The position numbers and the translations under genes were made by a program. From positions 1-64,000 of the forward strand of contig CALOBW010000064.1 of assembly GCA_942491525.1 (NCBI GenBank): a stretch of 64,000 bases of DNA. Direction: 5' to 3'. This DNA comes from CAYWBU01 sp942491525 (GTDB lineage Bacteria; Desulfobacterota; Desulfomonilia; UBA1062). The notes below the pieces were generated by a model. The model saw only the letters and a list, made by a program, of their open reading frames with translations. It had not been told where the DNA came from and did no database searches. Below are positions 49,558 through 58,409 of this stretch, in pieces. Within the stretch, counting starts at the first letter, position 1. Every line of letters starts with the position of its first letter.

Positions 49558-50187
49558 ATGACATTGGTGCCGATGGTAGTGGAACAAACTAACCGCGGTG
49601 AGAGATCTTATGATATCTACTCGCGGCTGCTTAAAGATCGTATTGTGTTGCTTGGCAGTGAAGTCAATGATGATGTAGCCAATCTTTTGGTGGCCCAGTT
49701 TTTGTTCCTGGAGTCGGAGGACCCTGATAAGGATATCTTCTTCTATATCAACTCTCCGGGAGGTTCCGTTACCGCCGGCATGGCCATCTATGACACCATG
49801 CAGTTTATTCGTCCCAATGTCAGCACCATCTGTCTGGGACAGGCGGCTTCAATGGCTGCCGTGCTGCTGGCTGCCGGGGCTGAGGGCAAGCGTCATGCGC
49901 TGCCCAATTCGCGTATTATGATTCATCAGCCTCTGGGCGGAGCCCAGGGGCAGGTGACTGACGTAACCATTCAGGCTCAGGAGATGCTGAGGCTGAAGAA
50001 GACGCTCAATGGAATCATGGCCGCTCATACCGGCCAGAAAGAGAAGCGCATTGCTGAGGACACGGAGCGTGATTTTTTCATGACTCCCGTGGATGCCAAG
50101 GAGTACGGCATTATCGATAATGTGCTCACCAAGCGTGCCGATAAAGAAGATGCTGCTTCGAAGGAGAACCTAGATGCCGAAGATTAA
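49558..50187 (+). CDS. clpP: ATP-dependent Clp protease proteolytic subunit
   Basis: 209 residues from ATG 49558, with GAGGAG provided by the end of tig. Catalytic Ser98 is in GQAASMAA, His123 in MIHQPLGGAQGQ and the Asp in the AEDTERDFF region, so the triad is complete. N-terminal SYDIYSRLLKDRIVLLGSEVND is the usual ClpP start. It forms the tetradecamer with ClpX. Overlaps clpX by 14 bp. Confidence 0.97.
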   Translation: MTLVPMVVEQTNRGERSYDIYSRLLKDRIVLLGSEVNDDVANLLVAQFLFLESEDPDKDIFFYINSPGGSVTAGMAIYDTMQFIRPNVSTICLGQAASMAAVLLAAGAEGKRHALPNSRIMIHQPLGGAQGQVTDVTIQAQEMLRLKKTLNGIMAAHTGQKEKRIAEDTERDFFMTPVDAKEYGIIDNVLTKRADKEDAASKENLDAED

Positions 50188-51427
50188 CGACCACTATCGC
50201 CCCGGCTTGAGATGCTCTTTTTGTGGAAAGTCTCAGGAAGAGGTTCGCAAGCTGATCGCGGGTCCGGATGTCTACATCTGTGACGAGTGCATTGCGCTGT
50301 GCAATGAGATACTGGCCGAGGAAGAGGGCGAAAGCCGTCAGTTCACTGTTTCTGCTCATATACCCAAGCCCTCTGAGATCAAGGCGGTGTTGGATGAGTA
50401 TGTGATCGGACAGGATTTTGCCAAACGCGCCCTGGCCGTGTCGGTCAACAACCACTATAAGCGTATCGAGTCCAGCAACAATATCGGCGGAGTCGAGATC
50501 GGCAAGAGCAACATCATGCTGGTCGGGCCCACTGGTTCCGGTAAGACGCTGCTGGCTCAGACCCTGGCCCGTATTCTGGATGTGCCCTTTACCATAGCCG
50601 ATGCCACCACGCTGACTGAGGCCGGTTATGTCGGTGAAGATGTCGAGAATATTATCGTCAATCTGCTGCAGAATGCGGACTACGATGTTGAGAGGGCTCA
50701 GCGTGGTATTGTCTATATCGATGAGATTGATAAGATCGCTTCGCGCGGCGACAACCCCTCGATTACGCGTGACGTTTCCGGTGAGGGTGTACAGCAGGCA
50801 CTGCTTAAGCTGATCGAGGGTACGGTGGCTTCGATTCCGCCCAAGGGTGGTCGCAAGCATCCGCAGCAGGAGTTCATTCAGGTGGATACGACCAATATTC
50901 TCTTTATCTGTGGTGGTGCCTTTGTGGGACTCGATAAGATCATCGCCCAGCGGGTGGATAAGAAAACCATCGGCTTTGTCTCAGATATCAAGAGCAAGCA
51001 GGAGTGGAATATCAGCGAAATCCTGCGCAAGGTTCAGCCTGAGGATCTGATTCGTTTTGGTCTGATTCCTGAATTTGTGGGTCGTGTGCCGGTTACCACT
51101 ACTTTGGACGAGCTTGATGAGTCTGCTCTGATCCAGATTCTGACTGAGCCCAAAAATGCCCTTACCAAGCAGTATCATGCGCTGCTTAAGCTGGAAGGGG
51201 TGGATCTCTCCTTCACTGAGGATGCCTTGACTTCGGTGGCCGAGGAGGCCATGAAGCGCAAGTCCGGTGCTCGCGGTCTGCGTTCCATTATGGAGGAGAT
51301 TATGCTCGATATCATGTTTGACATCCCGGATATGGAGGGTGTCAAAGAGTGCGTCATTGGTCAGGATGTTGTGCTTGACGGTAAGCAGCCCATGATTGTT
51401 TATGAGCGCAAGTCTTCTCAGGCTTAA
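50174..51427 (+). CDS. clpX: ClpX AAA+ unfoldase
   Basis: 417 residues. Zinc-binding N-domain with Cys14, Cys17, Cys36 and Cys39 (RCSFCGKS, ICDECIAL), Walker A GPTGSGKT, Walker B IVYIDEIDK, the pore loop GYVGEDVENI and the sensor RSGARGLRSIMEE region. It recognises and unfolds substrates for ClpP. Followed by a strong terminator, so the operon ends here and no lon gene follows. Confidence 0.97.
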   Translation: MPKINDHYRPGLRCSFCGKSQEEVRKLIAGPDVYICDECIALCNEILAEEEGESRQFTVSAHIPKPSEIKAVLDEYVIGQDFAKRALAVSVNNHYKRIESSNNIGGVEIGKSNIMLVGPTGSGKTLLAQTLARILDVPFTIADATTLTEAGYVGEDVENIIVNLLQNADYDVERAQRGIVYIDEIDKIASRGDNPSITRDVSGEGVQQALLKLIEGTVASIPPKGGRKHPQQEFIQVDTTNILFICGGAFVGLDKIIAQRVDKKTIGFVSDIKSKQEWNISEILRKVQPEDLIRFGLIPEFVGRVPVTTTLDELDESALIQILTEPKNALTKQYHALLKLEGVDLSFTEDALTSVAEEAMKRKSGARGLRSIMEEIMLDIMFDIPDMEGVKECVIGQDVVLDGKQPMIVYERKSSQA

Positions 51428-51446
51428 ATACAGTATTTGAATTCTG

Positions 51447-51479
51447 AAAATGGCTCGCCTATGGCGGGCCATTTTTTTT
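51447..51479 (+). terminator. Terminator of tig-clpP-clpX
   Basis: Stem AATGGCTCGCC/GGCGGGCCATT with one G-T wobble, loop TAT, then a run of 8 T. Confidence 0.85.
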
Positions 51480-51580
51480 GTTTTCAGATGCTTTTTGATG
51501 TTGACAAGCACATGGTGATATGGCATTTCTCCGCAAGCGCTAAACCTTCGCAGACCTTGATGGATGCTGCAATTGAGGGG

Positions 51581-51609
51581 TTGACAGCCTGGTGAATTAC
51601 TGTTAGCTT
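51581..51609 (+). promoter_or_regulatory. Candidate promoter of the HU gene
   Basis: -35 TTGACA perfect (51581-51586), 17-bp spacer, weak -10 TAGCTT (51604-51609). Another TTGACA lies nearer the terminator; which is used is not decidable. Confidence 0.45.
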
Positions 51610-51658
51610 TTACCCGCTTTTGAGCGCTAAAGATCAAAATTTGAGTGGGAGGTATGCT

Positions 51659-51934
51659 TTGACTAAGACAGATTTGATTACCGTTATTGCAAATAAGGCT
51701 GGTATTCCCAAGGCTGCAGCAGAGAAGGCTTTGAATGCTACCACCGAGGCTATCGTTGAGGCTGTTGCCAAAGGCGATAAAGTGACCCTGGTTGGGTTCG
51801 GTACTTTTGATGTTGCCACAAGGGCAGCCAGACAGGGTGTTAACCCTAGAACCAGAGAAGCCATTAAGATCAAGGCTTCCAAGGCACCGCGCTTCAAGGC
51901 TGGCAAGGCCTTTAAGGACAGTGTAAACAAGTAA
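51659..51934 (+). CDS. HU-type DNA-binding protein
   Basis: 91 residues from TTG 51659, 6 nt after GGGAGG; the protein then starts MTKTDLI, as normal for HU. The DNA-binding arm FGTFDVATRAARQGVNPRTREAIKIKASKAPRFKAGKAFKD is complete. A two-codon frame (ATG 51654, stop TGA 51660-51662) overlaps the TTG. HU dimers bend DNA and compact the nucleoid. Upstream of two tRNA genes, 10 bp from the first. Confidence 0.95.
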   Translation: MTKTDLITVIANKAGIPKAAAEKALNATTEAIVEAVAKGDKVTLVGFGTFDVATRAARQGVNPRTREAIKIKASKAPRFKAGKAFKDSVNK

Positions 51935-51944
51935 TAAGCCATTA

Positions 51945-52020
51945 GGGCGGTTAGCTCAGTTGGGAGAGCATCGGCCTTACAAGCCGAGGGTCACAGGTTC
52001 AAGCCCTGTACCGCCTACCA
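51945..52020 (+). tRNA. tRNA-Val (TAC anticodon)
   Basis: 76 nt cloverleaf with acceptor GGGCGGT / ACCGCCT, D-loop AGTTGGGA, anticodon loop CTTACAA (anticodon TAC at 51978-51980), T-arm GTTCAAGCC and encoded CCA. Reads GTA/GTG codons. Confidence 0.95.
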
Positions 52021-52026
52021 AAATTA

Positions 52027-52103
<77 letters not shown>

Positions 52104-52110
52104 AAACTCG

Positions 52111-52147
52111 GTAGGGCTGACTGCTAAGCAGTCAGCCCTACATTTTT
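52111..52147 (+). terminator. tRNA operon terminator
   Basis: 14-bp perfect stem GTAGGGCTGACTGC/GCAGTCAGCCCTAC, loop TAA, then ATTTTT. Confidence 0.85.
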
Positions 52148-52190
52148 ATGAGCTAATCTCTGCTCCATGTGTGGCAAAGGAGATAGAGGT

Positions 52191-53222
52191 ATGAAAAAAA
52201 GATGTTTAGCTCTCTATTCAGGGGGGCTGGATAGTATTTTGACCGTTAAGTTGATGGAGAGCATCGGCATTGACGTGATCCCCATCCACTTTACGACTCC
52301 CTTCTATGCCCGTGAAACTCTGCTGACCGAGGATGAATATCGTCAGCGTCATCTTGATAAATATGGTATTGATGTAAAGTCCATCGATTTTACAGAGGAT
52401 CTGGTGCAGATTCTTGATAGCCCAATGTATGGTTATGGCAAGAACTTTAATCCATGTATCGACTGTAAGATCTTTATGTTGCGCAAGTGTGCCACCCTGC
52501 TTGATGAGCTGGAGGCGTCATTTATCGTCACGGGAGAGGTTTTGGGGCAGCGCCCCATGTCGCAGCGGCGTGATACCATGAATGCCATTGCCAACAAGTC
52601 GGGTCTCAAGGGAATTTTGCTGCGCCCGCTCTGTGCCCAGAATATGCCCGCGACTCAGCCTGAGATTGAGGGGATTGTCGACCGCAGCAAGCTTCTTGGC
52701 ATCACTGGCCGTGGAAGGAAGGATCAGATTGCGTTGGCTGAACAGTTCGGCATAGCCAAAGAGGATGTGCCCACGCCGGCCGGCGGCTGCCTGCTGACCG
52801 AGGAATTGATCGCCAAGAAGGCTCGCATGACCTTTGATCGTTTCAAGCCCGGACTGCCCATGGCGGCTGATCTGGCATTGGACACGGTCGGTCGCAAGTT
52901 TATGCTTGATGATGAGACGGTCCTGATCGTATCCCGCCGCAAGCAGGAGAATGAGATGATGGCTCGCATGGTATATGAGGGCAACATGTTTATTAAGGTG
53001 CTTAAGGTTCCGGGGCCCATGGCGATCATTCGCGGCAATCTTTCCAAAGAGAACCTGAAGCTGGCGGCCGGCATCTGCCTGCGTTACTGCAAGTCCAAGG
53101 GCACCGAGGGGCTGGTTGCCGCCTATGGAGCCGATCCTGACCGTTTGAAACAGGTTGTCGATGCGCCGGTGCTGGATGATGATCTTGTGGCCAGCTTCCA
53201 GATTGACTTGCAGAATAGTTAG
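52191..53222 (+). CDS. PP-loop ATPase, ThiI/MnmA-like tRNA-thiolation enzyme
   Basis: 343 residues from ATG 52191 (AAAGGAG then AGGT). The PP-loop is LYSGGLDSILTVKLM. Further landmarks are NPCIDCKIFMLRKC with a Cys pair, TGEVLGQRPMSQ and a C-terminal region of unknown fold with Lys/Arg-rich strands. N-type ATP pyrophosphatases with this layout thiolate or modify tRNA bases; ThiI (4-thiouridine) and MnmA (2-thiouridine) are closest in motif. The exact base is not decidable. Sits beside tRNA genes and queA-tgt, another tRNA modification set. Confidence 0.7.
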   Translation: MKKRCLALYSGGLDSILTVKLMESIGIDVIPIHFTTPFYARETLLTEDEYRQRHLDKYGIDVKSIDFTEDLVQILDSPMYGYGKNFNPCIDCKIFMLRKCATLLDELEASFIVTGEVLGQRPMSQRRDTMNAIANKSGLKGILLRPLCAQNMPATQPEIEGIVDRSKLLGITGRGRKDQIALAEQFGIAKEDVPTPAGGCLLTEELIAKKARMTFDRFKPGLPMAADLALDTVGRKFMLDDETVLIVSRRKQENEMMARMVYEGNMFIKVLKVPGPMAIIRGNLSKENLKLAAGICLRYCKSKGTEGLVAAYGADPDRLKQVVDAPVLDDDLVASFQIDLQNS

Positions 53223-53241
53223 AGGATATAGTCAGTAAACT

Positions 53242-53439
53242 ATGGAGTTTTTCTTGTGCGTACTCGGAATGGTCTTTGTGGTGGAATCTCTGCCGTATAT
53301 TGCTTTTCCGTCAAAAATTAAAATTCTGGCCCGGCAGGTGGAGGGTATCTCCGAGAAGCATCTGCAGATCTTCGGCATTATTGCGGCCTTTACCGGTCTC
53401 GGCATTATTTATGTCGGCCGCAGCCTCGGAGGCATGTAG
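53242..53439 (+). CDS. DUF2065 (YjeT-like) small membrane protein
   Basis: 65 residues with two membrane helices (FFLCVLGMVFVVESLPYIAF and IFGIIAAFTGLGIIYVG). The arrangement with P-x-x-x-x-F between helices and a G-rich second helix is the DUF2065 pattern, also found next to hflKC/purA in other bacteria. Function unknown. Confidence 0.8.
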   Translation: MEFFLCVLGMVFVVESLPYIAFPSKIKILARQVEGISEKHLQIFGIIAAFTGLGIIYVGRSLGGM

Positions 53440-53444
53440 TATCC

Positions 53445-54452
53445 TTGGAACTTAGCGCCTTTCACTATGATCTGCCCGATGGGCTGATTGCCCAGTATCC
53501 GCTTGATCGCGGTACCGAACGGCTGATGATTGTCGATCGTCAGGCCGGTGAGATCCGCCACTGCACATTTGCTGACTTTGAAGATCAGCTTAATGCTGAT
53601 GATCTGCTGCTGATGAATGATACGCGCGTCATGCCCGCCAGGTTGCATGGTCGCAAAATGAGTGGCGGCAAGGTTGAGATCTTTCTTCTGAAGCTGCTTG
53701 GTGACGGTTGCTGGCGTACGCTGATCAAGGCCTCCAAGTCGCCCAAACCCGGCACCGAGGTGCATTTCGATCTGGGACTGGTTGCCACTGTCATGGGCCG
53801 TGAGACCGACAGCTTCATTGTGCGTTTCAATGATAATGATCTGCTGCCCGCGGTGGCTCAGATTCCTTTGCCGCCCTATATCGAGCGCTCCCCGGAGGAG
53901 CTGGATCTCGAGAAGTATCAGACGGTCTATGCTGCCAATGAGGGTTCGGTTGCCGCGCCGACCGCCGGTTTGCACTTCACGCCGGAGATTATTGACTCAA
54001 TCCGTCGGCGTGGCGTTGAAACCGGTTTTCTGACGCTGCATGTCGGTGCCGGCACGTTTAAGCCAGTGCGATGTGACAAGATTACGGAGCACAACATGCA
54101 CTCGGAAGATTTTTTCGTCAGCCGTCAGGTGGCTGATTCCATTAATGCGGCCCTGGCAGAACAGCGCCGCATTGTGACTGTTGGCACTACCACCACGCGG
54201 GTGCTGGAGCACCTGATGCTGGAGCACGGCGAGGCTGTTGCAGGCTCCGGCTCCACCGACATATTCATCTATCCGGGTAAGGAATTCAGAGCAACAGGGG
54301 CTCTGTTGACCAATTTCCATCTGCCCTGCTCAACGCTTCTGATGCTGGTTTGCGCCCTTGGCGGCTATAAACTTGTAATGAAAGCCTATTCGGAAGCCGT
54401 TAAGGAGCAATACAGGTTTTTTAGCTATGGCGATGCAATGCTCATCATTTAA
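53445..54452 (+). CDS. queA: tRNA preQ1(34) S-adenosylmethionine ribosyltransferase-isomerase
   Basis: 335 residues from TTG 53445 (GGAGG within the end of the DUF2065 gene). QueA start FHYDLPDGLIAQYPLDRGTERLMIVDR, then FEDQLNADDLLLMNDTRVMPARL and the late region TVGTTTTRVLEHL and EFRATGALLTNFHLPCSTLLMLVCAL. It makes epoxyqueuosine from preQ1-tRNA. Adjacent to tgt, which it overlaps by 26 bp. Confidence 0.95.
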   Translation: MELSAFHYDLPDGLIAQYPLDRGTERLMIVDRQAGEIRHCTFADFEDQLNADDLLLMNDTRVMPARLHGRKMSGGKVEIFLLKLLGDGCWRTLIKASKSPKPGTEVHFDLGLVATVMGRETDSFIVRFNDNDLLPAVAQIPLPPYIERSPEELDLEKYQTVYAANEGSVAAPTAGLHFTPEIIDSIRRRGVETGFLTLHVGAGTFKPVRCDKITEHNMHSEDFFVSRQVADSINAALAEQRRIVTVGTTTTRVLEHLMLEHGEAVAGSGSTDIFIYPGKEFRATGALLTNFHLPCSTLLMLVCALGGYKLVMKAYSEAVKEQYRFFSYGDAMLII

Positions 54453-55545
54453 ATTTGAACTACTGAAAGAGGATGGTAATGCAAGGCGTGGACGTTTTCA
54501 GACGGCCCACGGTGAAGTGCAGACCCCCATCTTCATGCCCGTTGGCACCCAGGCCACCGTCAAGGCCATGACTCCCGACATGATCGAGTCCGTCGGGGCT
54601 CAGATCATTCTGGGCAACACCTACCATCTGCACCTGCGCCCCGGTGACGAGCTGATCGATTCTCTGGGAGGGCTGCACAGCTTTATGCGCTGGGATAAGC
54701 CTATCCTGACCGACAGCGGCGGCTATCAGGCTTTTTCATTGGCCAAGCTGACCAAGATCACCGATGAGGGCGTGCGTTTCGCCTCGCATATCGATGGCTC
54801 CCGTCACATGCTGACCCCTGAACGGGCCATAGAGATTCAGGAGAATCTGAACAGCGACATCATGATGTGTCTGGACGAGTGTGTGGCCTTCCCGGCTGAG
54901 GAACGCTATGTCAGGGAGTCCATCAAGCGTACGACAATGTGGGGTGAGCGCTGTCTTGAGGCGCGTCGTAAGAACAATGCGCTTTTTGGCATTATTCAGG
55001 GCTCAACCTTTGCCGACTATCGCCGCATGAGCGCCGAGCAGCTGAGTGCTCTGCCCTTTGATGGGCTGGCGGTTGGCGGGCTCTCGGTGGGCGAGGGGCA
55101 TCAGCTGATGATGGATACTCTGGATGTGACCATGCCGCACATTCCCAAGGATGACCGTCCGCGCTACCTGATGGGTGTGGGTACGCCGCTGGATATTGTC
55201 GAGGCCGTGGCCCGTGGTATCGATATGTTTGACTGTGTCATGCCGACGCGCAACGCCCGCAACGGCCAGCTCTTTACAACGCACGGTAAAGTTATTTTGA
55301 AGCAGGCCCGATATCGCGATGACAACAGGCCGGTTGATGAGAACTGCAGCTGTTACACCTGCCGCAACTTCTCACGGGCCTATTTGCGGCATCTCTATGT
55401 GTCCAAGGAGATTTTGGCGTCGATCCTTAACACGATCCACAATCTGCATTTCTACCTTGAATTAATGAGCAGGATACGGCATTCCATAGAGGATCAGAAT
55501 TTCGAGCAGTTAAGAAAAGAGATAAAGGAGATCTACAATGTTTAG
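54427..55545 (+). CDS. tgt: Queuine tRNA-ribosyltransferase (Tgt)
   Basis: 372 residues; ATG 54427 overlaps queA by 26 bp and further in-frame ATGs (54433) cannot be excluded. Landmarks: GRFQTAHGEVQTPIFMPVGTQATVKAMTP, LTDSGGYQAFSL with the catalytic Asp, MMCLDECVAFPA, GLAVGGLSVGEGHQLM, FDCVMPTRNARNGQLFT and the zinc-binding CSCYTCRNFSRAYLRHL. It exchanges guanine-34 for preQ1 in Asp, Asn, His and Tyr tRNAs. Confidence 0.97.
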   Translation: MAMQCSSFKFELLKEDGNARRGRFQTAHGEVQTPIFMPVGTQATVKAMTPDMIESVGAQIILGNTYHLHLRPGDELIDSLGGLHSFMRWDKPILTDSGGYQAFSLAKLTKITDEGVRFASHIDGSRHMLTPERAIEIQENLNSDIMMCLDECVAFPAEERYVRESIKRTTMWGERCLEARRKNNALFGIIQGSTFADYRRMSAEQLSALPFDGLAVGGLSVGEGHQLMMDTLDVTMPHIPKDDRPRYLMGVGTPLDIVEAVARGIDMFDCVMPTRNARNGQLFTTHGKVILKQARYRDDNRPVDENCSCYTCRNFSRAYLRHLYVSKEILASILNTIHNLHFYLELMSRIRHSIEDQNFEQLRKEIKEIYNV

Positions 55546-55864
55546 TGTGGCTTATGCAGCCGGTCCGGCTGGCGGCAGTGATATGATGGTCATCATGCAG
55601 CAGATGATGCCTCTCATTCTGATTTTTGCTGTTTTCTATTTCCTGTTAATAATGCCCCAGCAGCGTAAGGCTAAGGAGCACAAGGCTATGCTGGATGCAG
55701 TCCAGAAGGGTGATGATGTTGTGACCAACGGCGGTATCCACGCTAAAGTTGTGGGTGTTACCGACCAGGTTCTTACTCTGGATGTTGGCGAAAAGGTCAA
55801 GATCAAGGTTTCCAGAGATGCAATTGCTTACAAGAAATCCGAAGCATCGGATAAGAAAAAATAG
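55538..55864 (+). CDS. yajC: Preprotein translocase subunit YajC
   Basis: 108 residues; one membrane helix (MMPLILIFAVFYFLLIMPQQRKAKEHKAML, with the conserved P-Q-R-K-x-x-K) and a small SH3-like domain (GDDVVTNGGIHAKVVGVTDQVLTLDVGEKVKIKVSRDAI). Overlaps tgt by 8 bp. Part of the Sec holo-translocon with SecDF. Confidence 0.95.
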   Translation: MFSVAYAAGPAGGSDMMVIMQQMMPLILIFAVFYFLLIMPQQRKAKEHKAMLDAVQKGDDVVTNGGIHAKVVGVTDQVLTLDVGEKVKIKVSRDAIAYKKSEASDKKK

Positions 55865-55875
55865 CAGCGGGGGAG

Positions 55876-57459
55876 ATGATGAACAAATTTAGATTGAAAG
55901 GACTTCTGATACTCATAGTTATGGTAACAGGAGTGCTATTTGCAATTCCCACACTTGTAACAAAGGGTGATTCGGACAAAGAGATGCCACAAGAGTGGGT
56001 CGGCCCCAAGGATAAGGTTAAGCTTGGACTTGACCTGCAGGGCGGCATGCACCTTGTGCTGAAGGTTGAAACCATGAAGGCGGTTGAAAACCGCGCCAGT
56101 TCGATCGCCTCCGACATCAAGTCTCAGATGATCAAGGAGCGTATCCGTTATGCCGGGATCACCAATGTGGCACCCGATGGCATCAAAATCGCTTTCCGCG
56201 ACAAGGAGAGCGCCGAAAAAGCTGACTCGCTGATCGAAGACAGATTTCCGATTCTGGGTGCCGGTGATCAGAAGAGCAGCGGCGACGCTGTTGAGATCAC
56301 CTATCGTCTGCTGCCGGATCAGGTTGATAAGATCCGTGACAGTGCTGTAGCTCAGGCGCTGGAGACCATCAGAAACCGGATTGACCAGTTTGGTGTGACC
56401 GAACCCTCAATTATCCCGCAGGGCAGGGAGCGCATCGTGCTGCAGCTGCCCGGTGTCACCGACCCCGAGCGCGCCAAGAAGCTGATCGGCAAGACCGCCG
56501 TGCTTGAGTTCAAGCTGGTAGATGAGGAGCACTCAGTCAGCGCTGCGTTGAGCGGCAATGTGCCGGCCGGCAGCTATATCGCTTATGACGGCACCCAGCC
56601 CATGCTGCTGAAACGCCGCGTCGAGCTGAGTGGTGACATGCTGGAAGATGCCCGCATGAGCATCTCAACCCAGAAGAATGAACCCTATGTCTCATTGAAG
56701 TTCACCCGCGAAGGCGCCCGCGTCTTTGGCCGTCTGACCAGCGAGAACGTCGGCAAGCGTCTGGCGATCCTGCTGGACGGCAAGATTCACTCTGCCCCCC
56801 AGATCCGCGAGCCCATCACCACTGGTGATGCCAGTATCTCCGGCCGCTTTACCGATCAGGAGGCATCCGACCTGGCCATCGTCCTGCGGGCCGGATCACT
56901 GCCTGCTCCGGTTCATATCCTTGAGGAGCGGACCGTTGGTCCTTCGCTGGGACAGGATTCCATTGATAAGGGCCTGAATGCGATTCTGATCGGTTTCGGT
57001 CTGGTGGTTATCTTCATGATTGCCTACTACAAGCTGTCCGGTCTGCTGGCCAACCTGGCCCTGATCTGCAACATTGTGTTGCTGGTCGGTATTCTGGCCA
57101 TTTTTGGCGGCGTGCTGACTCTGCCTGGTCTGGCCGGTATTGTGCTGACCATCGGTATGGCCGTGGATGCCAATGTAATTATTTTTGAGCGCATCAAAGA
57201 GGAGTTACGCATAGGTCGTACGGCCAGGATGGCCGTCGAAGCCGGTTATCAGAATGCTCTCTCGACCATTCTGGATGCCAATATTACCACTCTGATCGCC
57301 GCTATCGTTCTCTTCCAGTTCGGTACAGGCCCGATCCGTGGTTTTGCGGTGACCCTCTCAATTGGTATTGTGTCATCACTCTTTACAGCCCTGGTACTCT
57401 GCCGCTGGGTGATGGAGTGGTTCGTTAGCTCCAAAAAGATTGAGAAGCTGAGCATCTAG
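55876..57459 (+). CDS. secD: Preprotein translocase subunit SecD
   Basis: 527 residues with an N-terminal helix, a large periplasmic P1 head (about 40-290), then helices II-VI beginning around ILIGFGLVVIFMIAYYKLSGLL. LDLQGGMHLVLKVE, FKLVDEEHS and GLAGIVLTIGMAVDANVIIFERIKEE are the SecD/RND family landmarks. It uses the proton gradient to complete export with SecF. Confidence 0.95.
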   Translation: MMNKFRLKGLLILIVMVTGVLFAIPTLVTKGDSDKEMPQEWVGPKDKVKLGLDLQGGMHLVLKVETMKAVENRASSIASDIKSQMIKERIRYAGITNVAPDGIKIAFRDKESAEKADSLIEDRFPILGAGDQKSSGDAVEITYRLLPDQVDKIRDSAVAQALETIRNRIDQFGVTEPSIIPQGRERIVLQLPGVTDPERAKKLIGKTAVLEFKLVDEEHSVSAALSGNVPAGSYIAYDGTQPMLLKRRVELSGDMLEDARMSISTQKNEPYVSLKFTREGARVFGRLTSENVGKRLAILLDGKIHSAPQIREPITTGDASISGRFTDQEASDLAIVLRAGSLPAPVHILEERTVGPSLGQDSIDKGLNAILIGFGLVVIFMIAYYKLSGLLANLALICNIVLLVGILAIFGGVLTLPGLAGIVLTIGMAVDANVIIFERIKEELRIGRTARMAVEAGYQNALSTILDANITTLIAAIVLFQFGTGPIRGFAVTLSIGIVSSLFTALVLCRWVMEWFVSSKKIEKLSI

Positions 57460-57469
57460 GAGGCATGAG

Positions 57470-58357
57470 ATGGATTTAATTAAACCCGGTACACTAATTG
57501 ATTTTATGAAGTTCAACCGTATCGCTGCGGTTGTATCGCTGGCGCTGATTTTTATCAGTATCGGTTTTCTGGCCACCAAGGGTCTGAACTACGGCATCGA
57601 CTTTGCCGGCGGCACCGAGATTCAGGTGCAGTTCGCTGATGATGTAACCGCCGAGAAGCTGCGCGGCAGCCTCGAAGATCTCGGTATGGGTGATGCCCGT
57701 ATCCAGAGCATTGGTGACGAGAATGAGTTCATGATCCGCACCCTCTCTGATGATGAGGCTATGCAGGAGCTCTCCGCCCGTGTTGACAGCGGCCTGAAAG
57801 AGGTTTTTGGTAAAGAGAACGTCGAAGTGCGCAAGGTTGATATGGTCGGCTCCGAGGTCAGTCATGATCTCAAGCAGAAGGGCTATCTTTCGCTGCTCTA
57901 TGCCTGTGTGGCCATCCTGATCTACATCGCCATCCGCTTTGAGTTCAAGTTTGCGCTGGGTGCCGTGCTGGCCCTGATTCATGATGTCACCATCACCGTC
58001 GGTATTTTTGCTTTGACCGGCCGCGAGGTGACTCTGCCGGTCATCGCGGCGTTGCTGACCATCATCGGTTATTCGCTTAATGATACCATCGTTGTCTTTG
58101 ACCGCATCAGGGAGAACCATAAGAAGGATGAGAGGGTTGTCTTCAAGGATCTGCTCAACGGTTCAATCTCGCAGACCTTGAGCCGTACACTGCTGACATC
58201 ATTGACCACCTTTATCGTGGTGTTCTGTCTCTATCTCTTTGGCGGCAGCGTGATCAACAATTTCGCCTTTGCCATGATGATAGGCGTGCTGATTGGTACC
58301 TACTCATCGGTCTTTGTGGCCAGCCCGGTCCTCTTGCTGATGACGAAAGATAAATAG
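57470..58357 (+). CDS. secF: Preprotein translocase subunit SecF
   Basis: 295 residues; begins with MDLIKPGTLIDFMKFNRIAAVVSLALIFIS, then a smaller periplasmic domain (GLNYGIDFAGGTEIQVQF, RKVDMVGSEVSHDLKQKGYLSLLYACVAILIY) and LIHDVTITVGIFALTGREVTLPVIAALLTIIGYSLNDTIVVFDRIREN. Ends before a strong bidirectional terminator. Together with SecD and YajC it makes the standard triplet. Confidence 0.95.
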   Translation: MDLIKPGTLIDFMKFNRIAAVVSLALIFISIGFLATKGLNYGIDFAGGTEIQVQFADDVTAEKLRGSLEDLGMGDARIQSIGDENEFMIRTLSDDEAMQELSARVDSGLKEVFGKENVEVRKVDMVGSEVSHDLKQKGYLSLLYACVAILIYIAIRFEFKFALGAVLALIHDVTITVGIFALTGREVTLPVIAALLTIIGYSLNDTIVVFDRIRENHKKDERVVFKDLLNGSISQTLSRTLLTSLTTFIVVFCLYLFGGSVINNFAFAMMIGVLIGTYSSVFVASPVLLLMTKDK

Positions 58358-58376
58358 CAACATTCAATCTGATCTG

Positions 58377-58409
58377 AAAAGGCCGTGCAGTTTGCACGGC
58401 CTTTTTTTT
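58377..58409. terminator. Bidirectional terminator between secF and the CoA-transferase gene
   Basis: Stem AAGGCCGTGCA / TGCACGGCCTT, loop GTT, with an A-run (58377-58380) on the left and 8 T on the right, so it can serve both strands. It overlaps the stop of the minus-strand gene. Confidence 0.85.

Noticed and set aside
53445..53460. Later start for queA
   Set aside because: The TTG start gives the conserved N-terminus and no in-frame ATG follows within the first residues.
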